Assembly (NCBI GenBank): GCA_013335665.1
Contig: JAAXVE010000017.1
Coordinates: forward strand, 1 to 10,925
DNA length: 10,925 bases
Origin: Candidatus Falkowiibacteriota bacterium
Lineage (GTDB): Bacteria > Patescibacteriota > Patescibacteriia > Patescibacteriales > GWE2-39-37
Direction: 5' to 3'
Part shown: in pieces, positions 1 to 5,743 of the stretch
Layout of the letters: each line of letters begins with the position of its first letter
How positions within the stretch are numbered: position 1 is the stretch's first letter
Position numbers and translations under genes: made by a program
Notes under the pieces: model-generated
Databases searched by the model: none
Told to the model about the DNA's origin: nothing
What the model saw: only the letters and a program-made list of their open reading frames with translations

Positions 1-366
1 CAGGATCAAGACAAACTTAACAAACTCCACCGGCTGCACGCCTAGGCCGAAAATACTGAACCAGCCGCGAGTGCCGTTAATCACTTTACCAAAAACCAAA
101 ACAGCCACGAGCGATAATATACCAGCAATGTAGAAATACATACCGAAATTGCGGAGCCAATGATAGTCCAAAAAAGCAAAAAAGAACATCAGAATAATTC
201 CGATGACGATAAAAACGATCTGCTTTTTAAAATTAAGCAGATCATTGGCGCCACGGCCTAAGGCGACGCTATAAATCTCAACCAGACCGAAAGACAGCAA
301 CAGCAAAACAGCTGAAACCATAATCCAGTCCATATTCTTAAGATAGATGAATATTCGGCGCATCAT
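1..366 (-). CDS. RodA/FtsW-family SEDS peptidoglycan polymerase, N-terminal part (partial)
   Basis: This is the N-terminal 122 residues of a SEDS-family integral membrane protein; the rest lies beyond the left edge. Family members polymerise lipid II into glycan strands for elongation (RodA) or division (FtsW), working with a class B penicillin-binding protein. Seen: a short basic N-terminus (MMRRIFIYLKNMDW), hydrophobic helices at about 14-34, 49-67 and 74-93, and an N-terminal block with IYS and KKQ typical of the family. At 97-118 is the signature NGTRGWFSIFG followed by GVQPVEFVKF, matching the family's G-x-x-RW ... QPSE-x-x-K motif with V in place of S. The start is the first of two tandem ATGs; an AAGGG lies about 10 nt upstream. 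The preceding gene stops 17 bp away, so the two are probably co-transcribed. The short N-terminus favours RodA over FtsW, but the fragment cannot settle it. Confidence 0.88.
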   Translation of the reverse strand, partial: MMRRIFIYLKNMDWIMVSAVLLLLSFGLVEIYSVALGRGANDLLNFKKQIVFIVIGIILMFFFAFLDYHWLRNFGMYFYIAGILSLVAVLVFGKVINGTRGWFSIFGLGVQPVEFVKFVLIL

Positions 367-383
367 AAAGGTTCGCCCTTATC

Positions 384-1343
384 TTAATACGCCTTTGGCA
401 ATTCGTGCAAGGTCTCAGTGCTATTAAACTTCAAAAAGTTGCCAGGATCAAGGATATTTATGTTCGGAACCACTTCAATCGTATCGACACGGTTGAACTG
501 GCCTAAAAAATTTGCAGTCACTCCCCTAGTCTCGCCAGATTGCAAAGAATCCAGAGAAAACTGGTCGGCACCTATCAAATTTGGTCCGGCATAAAGCAGG
601 ACGTCAAAATTCGCCTTGAGGTAGTTGAATGAGCTATGGTTGGCAACTGTAAAGGCGAGCTGGCTCAGACTGATTTTATCTGATAAGCCGCTTTGTCGCG
701 CCGAAACGAACTTCTTATCGGCCACTTCGATATTTAAGAGAGAATTTTTATACTTAGTCCAATCAGGAATAGCCTTCTTATTGACTCTTGCCCAAACAAA
801 ATCGGAAAAGACTAGTTGTGCCGTATTGGGACGACCGCTAAACTCGCGCCCAAGCATTAAAAGCTTCTTCGATTCGCCAGGCAGGATGAAGCCTTTTAAT
901 TTCTCCGTAGTAGTACTGTCTACAACGAAGTAATAATCAAACGAAGCCCAAAAACGCGGGTTTGGATTTTCAATCGAAGCAACCAGGTCGTATTTGCCAT
1001 TCTGGGAATCCAAAATCAGCGTACCTCCCTGGCGCAGATTCTGTGCAGAGACGGAAAGAACAGCGGAATGATTAATTGTTCCACTTTGCACAATCTGAGC
1101 AGCTAAGGCATTATCTTGATCGGCTCCGACGATAAAATAATAGCCAAAGCTATAAAAAGTGTACCCCCAGGTTATGATACTCACCATTATAAGAAACACC
1201 GAAAAACCCTTCAGCAATTTTAACTTGTTTTCCGTGAGCCACAAGCCAAACTGAAGCTTGTTAATGCTTAAGCCTTCGAGATCATGATACTGATCAACCC
1301 TCGCCTTCTCCAGTGGACTCTTGTTTGATAAATCTTCGCTCAT
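384..1343 (-). CDS. Single-pass membrane protein with two Ig/LEA-like extracytoplasmic modules, unknown function
   Basis: I do not recognise a named family. The 319-residue product has a charged cytoplasmic N-terminus (1-43), one transmembrane helix at about 45-72 and an extracytoplasmic remainder with no cysteines. That part holds two similar beta-rich stretches, around 115-185 (with ASIENPNPRFWASFDYYFVV) and 225-295 (with FTVANHSSFNYLKANFDVLL). Each contains an N-P/N-H motif followed by an alternating hydrophobic strand and a G-E-S/T turn, as in FxLYD or LEA14-like folds; that fold assignment is inference. It lies 17 bp upstream of the RodA/FtsW gene on the same strand, so a role in envelope growth or as a wall-polymerase partner is plausible but unproven. 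There is no good Shine-Dalgarno before the ATG. A promoter with an extended -10 lies about 30 bp upstream. Confidence 0.8.
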   Translation of the reverse strand: MSEDLSNKSPLEKARVDQYHDLEGLSINKLQFGLWLTENKLKLLKGFSVFLIMVSIITWGYTFYSFGYYFIVGADQDNALAAQIVQSGTINHSAVLSVSAQNLRQGGTLILDSQNGKYDLVASIENPNPRFWASFDYYFVVDSTTTEKLKGFILPGESKKLLMLGREFSGRPNTAQLVFSDFVWARVNKKAIPDWTKYKNSLLNIEVADKKFVSARQSGLSDKISLSQLAFTVANHSSFNYLKANFDVLLYAGPNLIGADQFSLDSLQSGETRGVTANFLGQFNRVDTIEVVPNINILDPGNFLKFNSTETLHELPKAY

Positions 1344-1373
1344 TCAGTAAATATTTATTACTATTTTGACTAT

Positions 1374-1403
1374 ATTTTAGCACATCTTTGGACATATAGA
1401 CAA
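1374..1403 (-). promoter_or_regulatory. Putative promoter of the minus-strand envelope operon
   Basis: Read on the minus strand, TTGTCT (1403-1398) is followed after 18 bp by TAAAAT (1379-1374), which is preceded by TGC and so forms an extended -10 (TGnTAAAAT). Predicted transcription would begin near 1367, leaving a 5' leader of about 25 nt before the ATG at 1343. This is motif matching only; the region is AT-rich, so chance matches are possible. Confidence 0.45.
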
Positions 1404-1426
1404 ATCAAAAAATACTTATAATTCAC

Positions 1427-1455
1427 TTGCTTAGAAAGCCTTTTTTTGCTAAAAT
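1427..1455 (+). promoter_or_regulatory. Putative gyrB promoter
   Basis: TTGCTT (1427-1432), a 17-bp spacer and TAAAAT (1450-1455) form a good sigma-70-type promoter with an extended -10 (TGC directly before TAAAAT). The start of transcription would be near 1462, giving a leader of about 60 nt. A TAAGGAG at 1467-1473 is too far from the gyrB ATG to act as its ribosome-binding site. The leader has an inverted repeat CTATTTT/AAAATAG (1488-1494 and 1501-1507). Confidence 0.55.
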
Positions 1456-1521
1456 TAAGGTATTAATAAGGAGCCAGTTTAAGGTTTCTATTTTTGTATT
1501 AAAATAGCTAATTTTAGCAAT

Positions 1522-3540
1522 ATGAGCAATGAGAAAGAAGTAAAAAAAGGCTCGAATTATGATGCTAGCGCTATTACCGTACTCGAAGGCTTGGACCCAG
1601 TACGCAAACGTCCTGGCATGTACATCGGCTCGACAGGAACGCAGGGCTTGCATCATTTGATTTGGGAAGTCGTCGACAATTGTATCGATGAGGCCATGGC
1701 AGGTTTTGCCACCGAAGTCGCAGTCACTTTGCGAGAAGATGGCATGGTAGAAGTGGCGGATAACGGCCGCGGCATTCCGGTTGACATAGTTAAGGCGACC
1801 GGTTCTTCAGGCCTCGAAACCGTTCTCACCAAACTGCACGCTGGCGGCAAGTTCGGCGGCGGAGGCTACAAGGTCTCCGGCGGTTTACACGGTGTCGGCG
1901 TATCAGTTGTTAATGCCCTGTCTACCGACCTGATCGCCCAAGTGCATCGCGACGGCAAAATCTGGCAACAGGAATACAAAGTTGGCAAACCGCAACACCC
2001 GATCAAGGCTGTTGGTAAATCTGATCGCACAGGTACCACGATTATCTTCAGGCCGGACGACACCATTTTTAGCGAGACCGAATTCAACTGGGGCAAGATT
2101 CTTGACCGTATGCGCCAGCAGGCTTACTTAACCAAGGGCATCTCTATTCGTGTTTCAGACAGACGAAAGGGCCACAGTGAGAAGGATTACAAATTCTTTT
2201 TCGAAGGCGGCATCAAGGCTTACGTCAAAGCTCTGAACCGCAACCAGGACGTCAAAAATGAAACCATCTTTTACATTGAAAAGGAAGTCAACGACAACAA
2301 AGTCGAGGTGGCGCTGCAATACAACAACGAATACAACGAATCGTTGATGTCATTCGCCAACAATATCCACAATCCTGAAGGCGGAACGCATACGATCGGT
2401 TTTAAAACTGCCCTTACCAGGACACTCAACACTTACGCGCGCAACCAGAAGCTTTTAAAGGAAAAGGATGAAAATTTAACTGGAGATGATGTGCGCGAAG
2501 GTTTGACGGCTATCGTTTCGGTCAAGTTGACCGATCCGCAGTTCGAAGGCCAGACAAAAGGCAAACTCGGCAACACCGAAATGAAGACTTATGTCGAACA
2601 GGTTTTCGGCGAAGCTTTTTCCATCTTCTTGGAAGAAAACCCAAAGCAGGCGGAAGCAATTATTGGCAAGTGCGTCTTGGCTAGCCAGGCCCGCATCGCT
2701 GCCCGCACGGCACGCGCTAACATCCTGCGCAAAGGCGCGCTTGATGGCATGACGCTGCCGGGCAAACTATCAGATTGCTCCAGCCGCAAAGCTGAAGATT
2801 GCGAATTATATATCGTTGAGGGAGACTCGGCTGGCGGATCAGCTAAGCAAGGGCGTGATCGCAAATTCCAAGCCATTCTCCCCTTGCGTGGTAAGATTCT
2901 TAACGTCGAGCGCGCTCGACTGGATAAGATGCTTGCCAATAACGAAGTTAAGAACCTGATTATCGCCCTCGGCACAAACATTGATGACCAGTTCGACCTT
3001 GAAAAATTACGCTACCATCGCGTCATCATCATGACCGATGCCGACGTTGACGGCGCCCACATCCGCACCCTGCTTCTAACCCTATTCTTCCGCCATTTCG
3101 CACCCCTAATAACAAACGGTCATCTCTACATCGCCCAACCGCCATTATACCAAGTCAAAAAAGGCTCCGTTGTCCGTTATGCTTATTCTGACGAAGAAAA
3201 GAACCAGATAGTCGCTGAAATCAGTGGTGGCAAAGTAGAAGAGGTGGTAGAAGGCGAGGTCGGAGAAGATGAAGAAGAAACTGAGGAGGCAGTGGAGAAG
3301 GCTAAGGCCAAATCAGCCAACCGCATCAACATCCAACGCTACAAAGGTCTTGGTGAAATGAACCCTGAACAGCTCTGGAATACCACTATGGATCCTGCTC
3401 ACCGCATCACGCGCCAAGTCAACATCGAAGATGCCGCTGCGGCTAATGAGACTTTCGAGATGCTGATGGGTGATGACGTAGCTTCACGCAAGCATTTCAT
3501 CCAGACCCATGCTCAAAAGGTAGAAAATTTGGATATCTAA
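1522..3540 (+). CDS. gyrB: DNA gyrase subunit B
   Basis: ATPase subunit of DNA gyrase, which with GyrA introduces negative supercoils using ATP. The 672-residue product has every expected block. The GHKL ATPase domain (about 15-230) has the catalytic Glu at 49 (WEVVDNCIDEA), ATP-binding Asp80 (VADNGRGIP) and the glycine-rich lid GGGGYKVSGGLHGVGVSVVN (112-131). The transducer domain carries the QTK loop (Lys346). The TOPRIM domain has EGDSAGGSAKQGRDR (433-447, metal-binding Glu433) and DADVD (506-510). The C-terminal tail has YKGLGEMNPEQLW. QGRDRKF followed by PLRGKILNVE points to GyrB rather than ParE. The length fits forms lacking the long insert of Enterobacteria. An acidic insert (about 572-596) sits between TOPRIM and the C-terminal block. 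There is no convincing Shine-Dalgarno before the ATG. It is the only plus-strand gene here and is flanked by its own promoter and terminator. Confidence 0.98.
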   Translation: MSNEKEVKKGSNYDASAITVLEGLDPVRKRPGMYIGSTGTQGLHHLIWEVVDNCIDEAMAGFATEVAVTLREDGMVEVADNGRGIPVDIVKATGSSGLETVLTKLHAGGKFGGGGYKVSGGLHGVGVSVVNALSTDLIAQVHRDGKIWQQEYKVGKPQHPIKAVGKSDRTGTTIIFRPDDTIFSETEFNWGKILDRMRQQAYLTKGISIRVSDRRKGHSEKDYKFFFEGGIKAYVKALNRNQDVKNETIFYIEKEVNDNKVEVALQYNNEYNESLMSFANNIHNPEGGTHTIGFKTALTRTLNTYARNQKLLKEKDENLTGDDVREGLTAIVSVKLTDPQFEGQTKGKLGNTEMKTYVEQVFGEAFSIFLEENPKQAEAIIGKCVLASQARIAARTARANILRKGALDGMTLPGKLSDCSSRKAEDCELYIVEGDSAGGSAKQGRDRKFQAILPLRGKILNVERARLDKMLANNEVKNLIIALGTNIDDQFDLEKLRYHRVIIMTDADVDGAHIRTLLLTLFFRHFAPLITNGHLYIAQPPLYQVKKGSVVRYAYSDEEKNQIVAEISGGKVEEVVEGEVGEDEEETEEAVEKAKAKSANRINIQRYKGLGEMNPEQLWNTTMDPAHRITRQVNIEDAAAANETFEMLMGDDVASRKHFIQTHAQKVENLDI

Positions 3541-3552
3541 AAATTTCAATCA

Positions 3553-3589
3553 AATAAAAAACTGCCAAAATTAATGGCAGTTTTTTATT
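3553..3589 (+). terminator. Intrinsic terminator of gyrB
   Basis: A perfect inverted repeat, with ACTGCC (3561-3566) and GGCAGT (3576-3581) as its core, extends through A and T runs to 14 bp in each arm (3553-3566 and 3576-3589). It has a 9-nt loop and ends in TTTTTT. It starts 12 bp after the gyrB stop codon. Confidence 0.9.
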
Positions 3590-3599
3590 GATCAATTAA

Positions 3600-3890
3600 A
3601 TATGCTTGTCTGCAATTAATGGAAATGCGGGCATGAAAAAATTCAGTCAGAATTCGAGCGGAGTCCAAGGAGAATGAGCCGGTGTTTGAGCGCTAGCGAG
3701 TTCGGCTCATTCCCTATGGACGGAGTGAAGACGTTCTGGTCGACGGCGAGTGAGCCGTCGGTTCTTCGCCGGCTCCGAAGGAGCAAGAAGAACGGCCTGT
3801 AATTAATTTTCCTGCCCGCGATTTTTGGTTACTTTTTTTAAAAAAGTGACCCCGTCCGGGTAGGACCCGCCGGAGGCAGAGTAAAATATG
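3600..3890. repeat. Hairpin-rich intergenic element, probable dispersed non-coding repeat
   Basis: This gene-free stretch is more GC-rich than its edges and is built from consecutive inverted repeats. They are GAATGAGCCG/CGGCTCATTC (3672-3681, 3703-3712), CGACGGC/GCCGTCG (3741-3747, 3754-3760), GTTCTTC/GAAGAAC (3761-3767, 3787-3793) enclosing GCTCC-GAA-GGAGC (3772-3784), GGTTACTTTTTT with AAAAAAGTGACC (3827-3851, one G-T pair) and CGGGT/ACCCG (3857-3869). Short open frames crossing it have no coding character. The tandem hairpins resemble REP/MITE-like intergenic repeats that recur in CPR and other bacterial genomes. That is recognition by eye and needs a genome-wide search. Boundaries are approximate; no transposase gene or clear target-site duplication was seen. 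A structured RNA is the alternative. Confidence 0.55.
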
Positions 3891-3937
3891 CAAAATAGTC
3901 AAAGTGCCAATAATGGACACCTCTGTAATTTTAAGCA

Positions 3938-3970
3938 AACAAAAGCCCTCAGTGTTTGAGGGCTTTTGTT
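3938..3970 (-). terminator. Terminator of the DUF4342 / ART-like gene pair
   Basis: Perfect 14-bp arms (AACAAAAGCCCTCA at 3938-3951 and its complement at 3957-3970) enclose a 5-nt loop, starting 11 bp past the stop codon of the minus-strand gene. On that strand the hairpin ends in GGGCTTTTGTTT, a normal intrinsic terminator. The A-run on the other side lets it also stop transcripts from the gyrB side. Confidence 0.85.
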
Positions 3971-3981
3971 ATATACGGATA

Positions 3982-4470
3982 TTAATCTTTAGAAATCTCT
4001 ATATTCGACGGCAGATCTTCTGCTGTCACTCTTATTATCTCAAGAGGAGTGACATCTTTATTCGTGCGGTATTCTATTTCTTTATATGGCGTAAAATCAT
4101 CTTTCTTAAAAACGTAAACGTAGCCTGAATTGTTTTTTACTCCGTCGATCACGGCCTTATTGGCGCGGAAACAAGGACCGTCCTCATCAGCTCCGAACCC
4201 CGTGTGCGTATCCACGCCCTCCGGGAATTGGCTTTGATGCGTCAACGCGCGAAAGATAGCAATCTCCGCGTATTGCGAAGACACGACAGCCTCCTCTCCG
4301 TCATTGAAATGAATATCTTTTTCCTCATCATAACCGGTAGCTTGCTTGGGTGAAAGATTGTCAAGCAATTGAGGCGAACCATGAAAAACATAAAGTCCGC
4401 TCTTTTCCATTTCTAGAAGCCTTTCTTTGGGGCTGCTCGGTTTTTCCATGCGCAGATTTTCCATGGCCAT
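3982..4470 (-). CDS. Small soluble protein with ADP-ribosyltransferase-like motif, unknown function
   Basis: A 162-residue protein with no signal peptide or membrane segment. I do not recognise its family with certainty. Residues 26-40 read LYVFHGSPQLLDNLS. The FHGSP motif followed by a hydrophobic/leucine stretch is like the H-G-S/T start of ADP-ribosyltransferase folds such as PARP and KptA-type enzymes. A later VVSSQYAEIAIFRAL (62-76) resembles the strand and helix that follow in that fold, and EIEYR (131-135) could supply the catalytic Glu. These are weak, eye-level matches. Its ATG directly follows the TAG of the DUF4342 gene (TAGATG), so the two are translationally coupled. A weak AAAAAGG lies 7 nt upstream; in-frame ATGs at codons 3 and 8 are possible alternative starts. 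A terminator follows at 3938-3970. If it is an enzyme, the neighbour could regulate or restrain it, but nothing shows this directly. Confidence 0.7.
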   Translation of the reverse strand: MAMENLRMEKPSSPKERLLEMEKSGLYVFHGSPQLLDNLSPKQATGYDEEKDIHFNDGEEAVVSSQYAEIAIFRALTHQSQFPEGVDTHTGFGADEDGPCFRANKAVIDGVKNNSGYVYVFKKDDFTPYKEIEYRTNKDVTPLEIIRVTAEDLPSNIEISKD

Positions 4471-4767
4471 CTATTTGCCTTTTTCTTTTACGACAACGAT
4501 CGTGCACTCGGTCAGCAAAGCGGCCAAAGCGCCGACTGCAGCCAAAACAGGGGCCAGCAAAACACCTACAGCACCGACAGTCAATGGAATTTCCATGATA
4601 GACTTCCCTTTTTCGTCCTTAATAATGATTTTGCGGGCGTTTCCCTCCTTGATCAGCTCTTTAACTTTTTTAACAAGCTTCTCGCCGGAGACTTTGAATT
4701 CCTTGGAAAACTCTTCGCGGCTTTTTTCCTGTTCCTTGTTTGATTTTCTTGGCATATGTTTATGCAT
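4471..4767 (-). CDS. DUF4342 domain protein
   Basis: The 98-residue product matches DUF4342. After a charged, basic N-terminus (1-20) come FKVSGEKLVKKVKELIKEGN (24-43), ARKIIIKDEKGKSIMEIPLT (44-63) and a small hydrophobic Gly/Ala/Val-rich segment (63-86) ending LLTECTIVVVKEKGK. In the family this hydrophobic part (I-P-L-T-x-G ... A-P-x-L-A-A) is conserved and may be buried or membrane-associated. The molecular function is not known; related proteins in Firmicutes carry a nucleic-acid or ubiquitin-associated-like helical domain before it. Codon 5 is an alternative ATG. Two inverted repeats lie in the 90 bp upstream (4780-4794 and 4826-4850), possible operator or leader structures. Its stop codon abuts the start of the next gene, so they form an operon. 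Confidence 0.88.
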   Translation of the reverse strand: MHKHMPRKSNKEQEKSREEFSKEFKVSGEKLVKKVKELIKEGNARKIIIKDEKGKSIMEIPLTVGAVGVLLAPVLAAVGALAALLTECTIVVVKEKGK

Positions 4768-4779
4768 TATCGCTCGCTC

Positions 4780-4794
4780 ACCGGCCTGGCCGGT
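4780..4794. promoter_or_regulatory. GC-rich 15-bp palindrome upstream of DUF4342 gene
   Basis: ACCGGCC-T-GGCCGGT is a perfect palindrome with a single central base, ending 13 bp before the ATG at 4767. It could be an operator or, in RNA, a short hairpin near the ribosome-binding site. No T-run follows, so it is not a terminator on the minus strand. Confidence 0.5.
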
Positions 4795-4825
4795 TGCAGG
4801 CGTTTATATCGCTATTAGAGCATGA

Positions 4826-4850
4826 AGATATTAAGCCCTGATTAATATCT
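4826..4850. promoter_or_regulatory. AT-rich 9-bp inverted repeat between exonuclease and DUF4342 genes
   Basis: AGATATTAA (4826-4834) and TTAATATCT (4842-4850) are perfect complements around GCCCTGA. The repeat starts 8 bp downstream of the exonuclease stop and 59 bp upstream of the DUF4342 ATG. It could be a repressor site in a promoter for the downstream pair. It lacks the GC stem and T-run of an intrinsic terminator. Confidence 0.45.
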
Positions 4851-4857
4851 ATTTTGC

Positions 4858-5514
4858 CTAAGGTACTATCATGCCTTTATCCTTCAAGGCAAAAAAGCAA
4901 CGCGCGCAAGCTTCAACATCTGCCAAAGCGTCATGCGCTCCGTCAAATCCCGTATTGAACAAGCATTGATGCAGCTCTGCCAAGCTTGGCTGCTTATATC
5001 CTCCATACTGGGTTGGAATCTGGCAGACGCTTGCACCCAGCTGCATCGTGCACATGCTTTTTATGCCAAACATTTTGGCTGACGAAAGATTAAGCCTTGC
5101 CATTTCGGCGCCTACGACTTTCAAGTCGAAGGCGACGTTATGCCCGACCAAATAGCTTGCATCGTCAGATATGCGATCAAATTCCACTAAAACTTGCTCG
5201 AGTTCCCGGCCTTCATTCCAGGCTTTTTCGGTTGAAATGCCATGAACTTTGAATGCTGCGTCTGGGATCATAAAACCGCTCGGTCTGATCAGATAATTGC
5301 TTGAGGAGACCCTCTCGCCATCCTTGGTGTAAATTTGCCAAGCGATCTGCACCATTCTTGGCCAATTATCACTATCCGTCAACGGAGCCTTCCAGTTTTT
5401 CGGCAATCCGGTCGTTTCTGTGTCAAAAAATATTATCATAGTTATCTTTAATTCTTTGGCCCCTTGGGCAATTCCATGGATAACTTCTAAGCTAGCCTGG
5501 CTTTTGTTGGTCAT
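4858..5514 (-). CDS. DnaQ-like DEDDh 3'-5' exonuclease
   Basis: A stand-alone 3'-5' exonuclease of the DnaQ/RNase T group, which removes nucleotides from DNA or RNA 3' ends with two metal ions. All five active-site residues are visible: Asp31 and Glu33 in FFDTETTGLP (Exo I), Asp130 in LVGHNVAFDLKV (Exo II), and His194 and Asp199 in GAHDALADVEA (Exo III, giving the DEDDh type). No polymerase, BRCT or helicase domain is attached, so a proofreading or repair accessory or an RNA-processing role is possible; the substrate is unclear. The full frame has 218 codons. The ATG at codon 26 (5439) gives MIIFFDTETTG, the usual compact start, and leaves 193 residues. The first 25 codons may be untranslated, and neither start has a good Shine-Dalgarno. 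A 13-bp inverted repeat lies just upstream. Confidence 0.92.
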   Translation of the reverse strand: MTNKSQASLEVIHGIAQGAKELKITMIIFFDTETTGLPKNWKAPLTDSDNWPRMVQIAWQIYTKDGERVSSSNYLIRPSGFMIPDAAFKVHGISTEKAWNEGRELEQVLVEFDRISDDASYLVGHNVAFDLKVVGAEMARLNLSSAKMFGIKSMCTMQLGASVCQIPTQYGGYKQPSLAELHQCLFNTGFDGAHDALADVEACARCFFALKDKGMIVP

Positions 5515-5543
5515 TTTTATCGCGCATACGGAATCGTAGCAAT

Positions 5544-5589
5544 TTTTTTCTGCAAAATAATCAGTATCAATATTACTTTGCAGAAAAAA
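5544..5589. promoter_or_regulatory. 13-bp inverted repeat upstream of the exonuclease gene
   Basis: TTTTTTCTGCAAA (5544-5556) and TTTGCAGAAAAAA (5577-5589) are perfect complements around a 20-bp centre, with a further TAAT/ATTA pairing inside (5558-5561, 5572-5575). Both strands read T-run first and A-run last, the reverse of an intrinsic terminator. A regulatory site or cruciform is more likely. It lies 30 bp from the outer ATG of the exonuclease frame. The rest of 5515-5743 holds no gene that I can see. Confidence 0.5.
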
Positions 5590-5709
5590 TGCACAGATTT
5601 CCGTCTAAGCAGGAAAAATGATCGGCAAATGCCAGGCTTAAACCATGAAATTGTCTGAAGAACCTTTCTTTTAAACTTATTCTAGTTTCTTTTTCTAAAA
5701 AAGTCCAAG

Positions 5710-5737
5710 GATAAAAGAGGCGTCCCATCGGGGCGCC
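5710..5737 (-). terminator. Probable terminator of the cohesin cluster
   Basis: Seven bp after the stop at 5744, the minus strand reads GGCGCCCC-GAT-GGGACGCC followed by TCTTTTAT. This is an 8-bp stem with one A-C mismatch (a G-T pair on the other strand), a 3-nt loop and a short T-rich tract. Its position fits the end of the surface-protein transcript; the mismatch lowers confidence. Confidence 0.6.
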
Positions 5738-5743
5738 GCTTTC

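Noticed and set aside
3640..3870. tRNA or CRISPR array in the hairpin-rich region
   Set aside because: No cloverleaf with a T-arm GTTCRA and acceptor pairing was found, and the repeats are different inverted repeats, not regularly spaced identical direct repeats.
3714..3938. Minus-strand open frame of 74 codons in the hairpin-rich region
   Set aside because: It crosses several inverted repeats, has low-complexity Arg/Ser-rich sequence and no plausible start signal. It is best explained as a chance frame through a repeat.
4350..4825. Plus-strand frames opposite the ART-like and DUF4342 genes
   Set aside because: They are antisense shadows: the minus-strand frames show recognisable domain sequence and are followed by a proper terminator, and these do not.
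5544..5589. Intrinsic terminator
   Set aside because: Both strands begin with a T-run and end with an A-run, the opposite of what termination needs.
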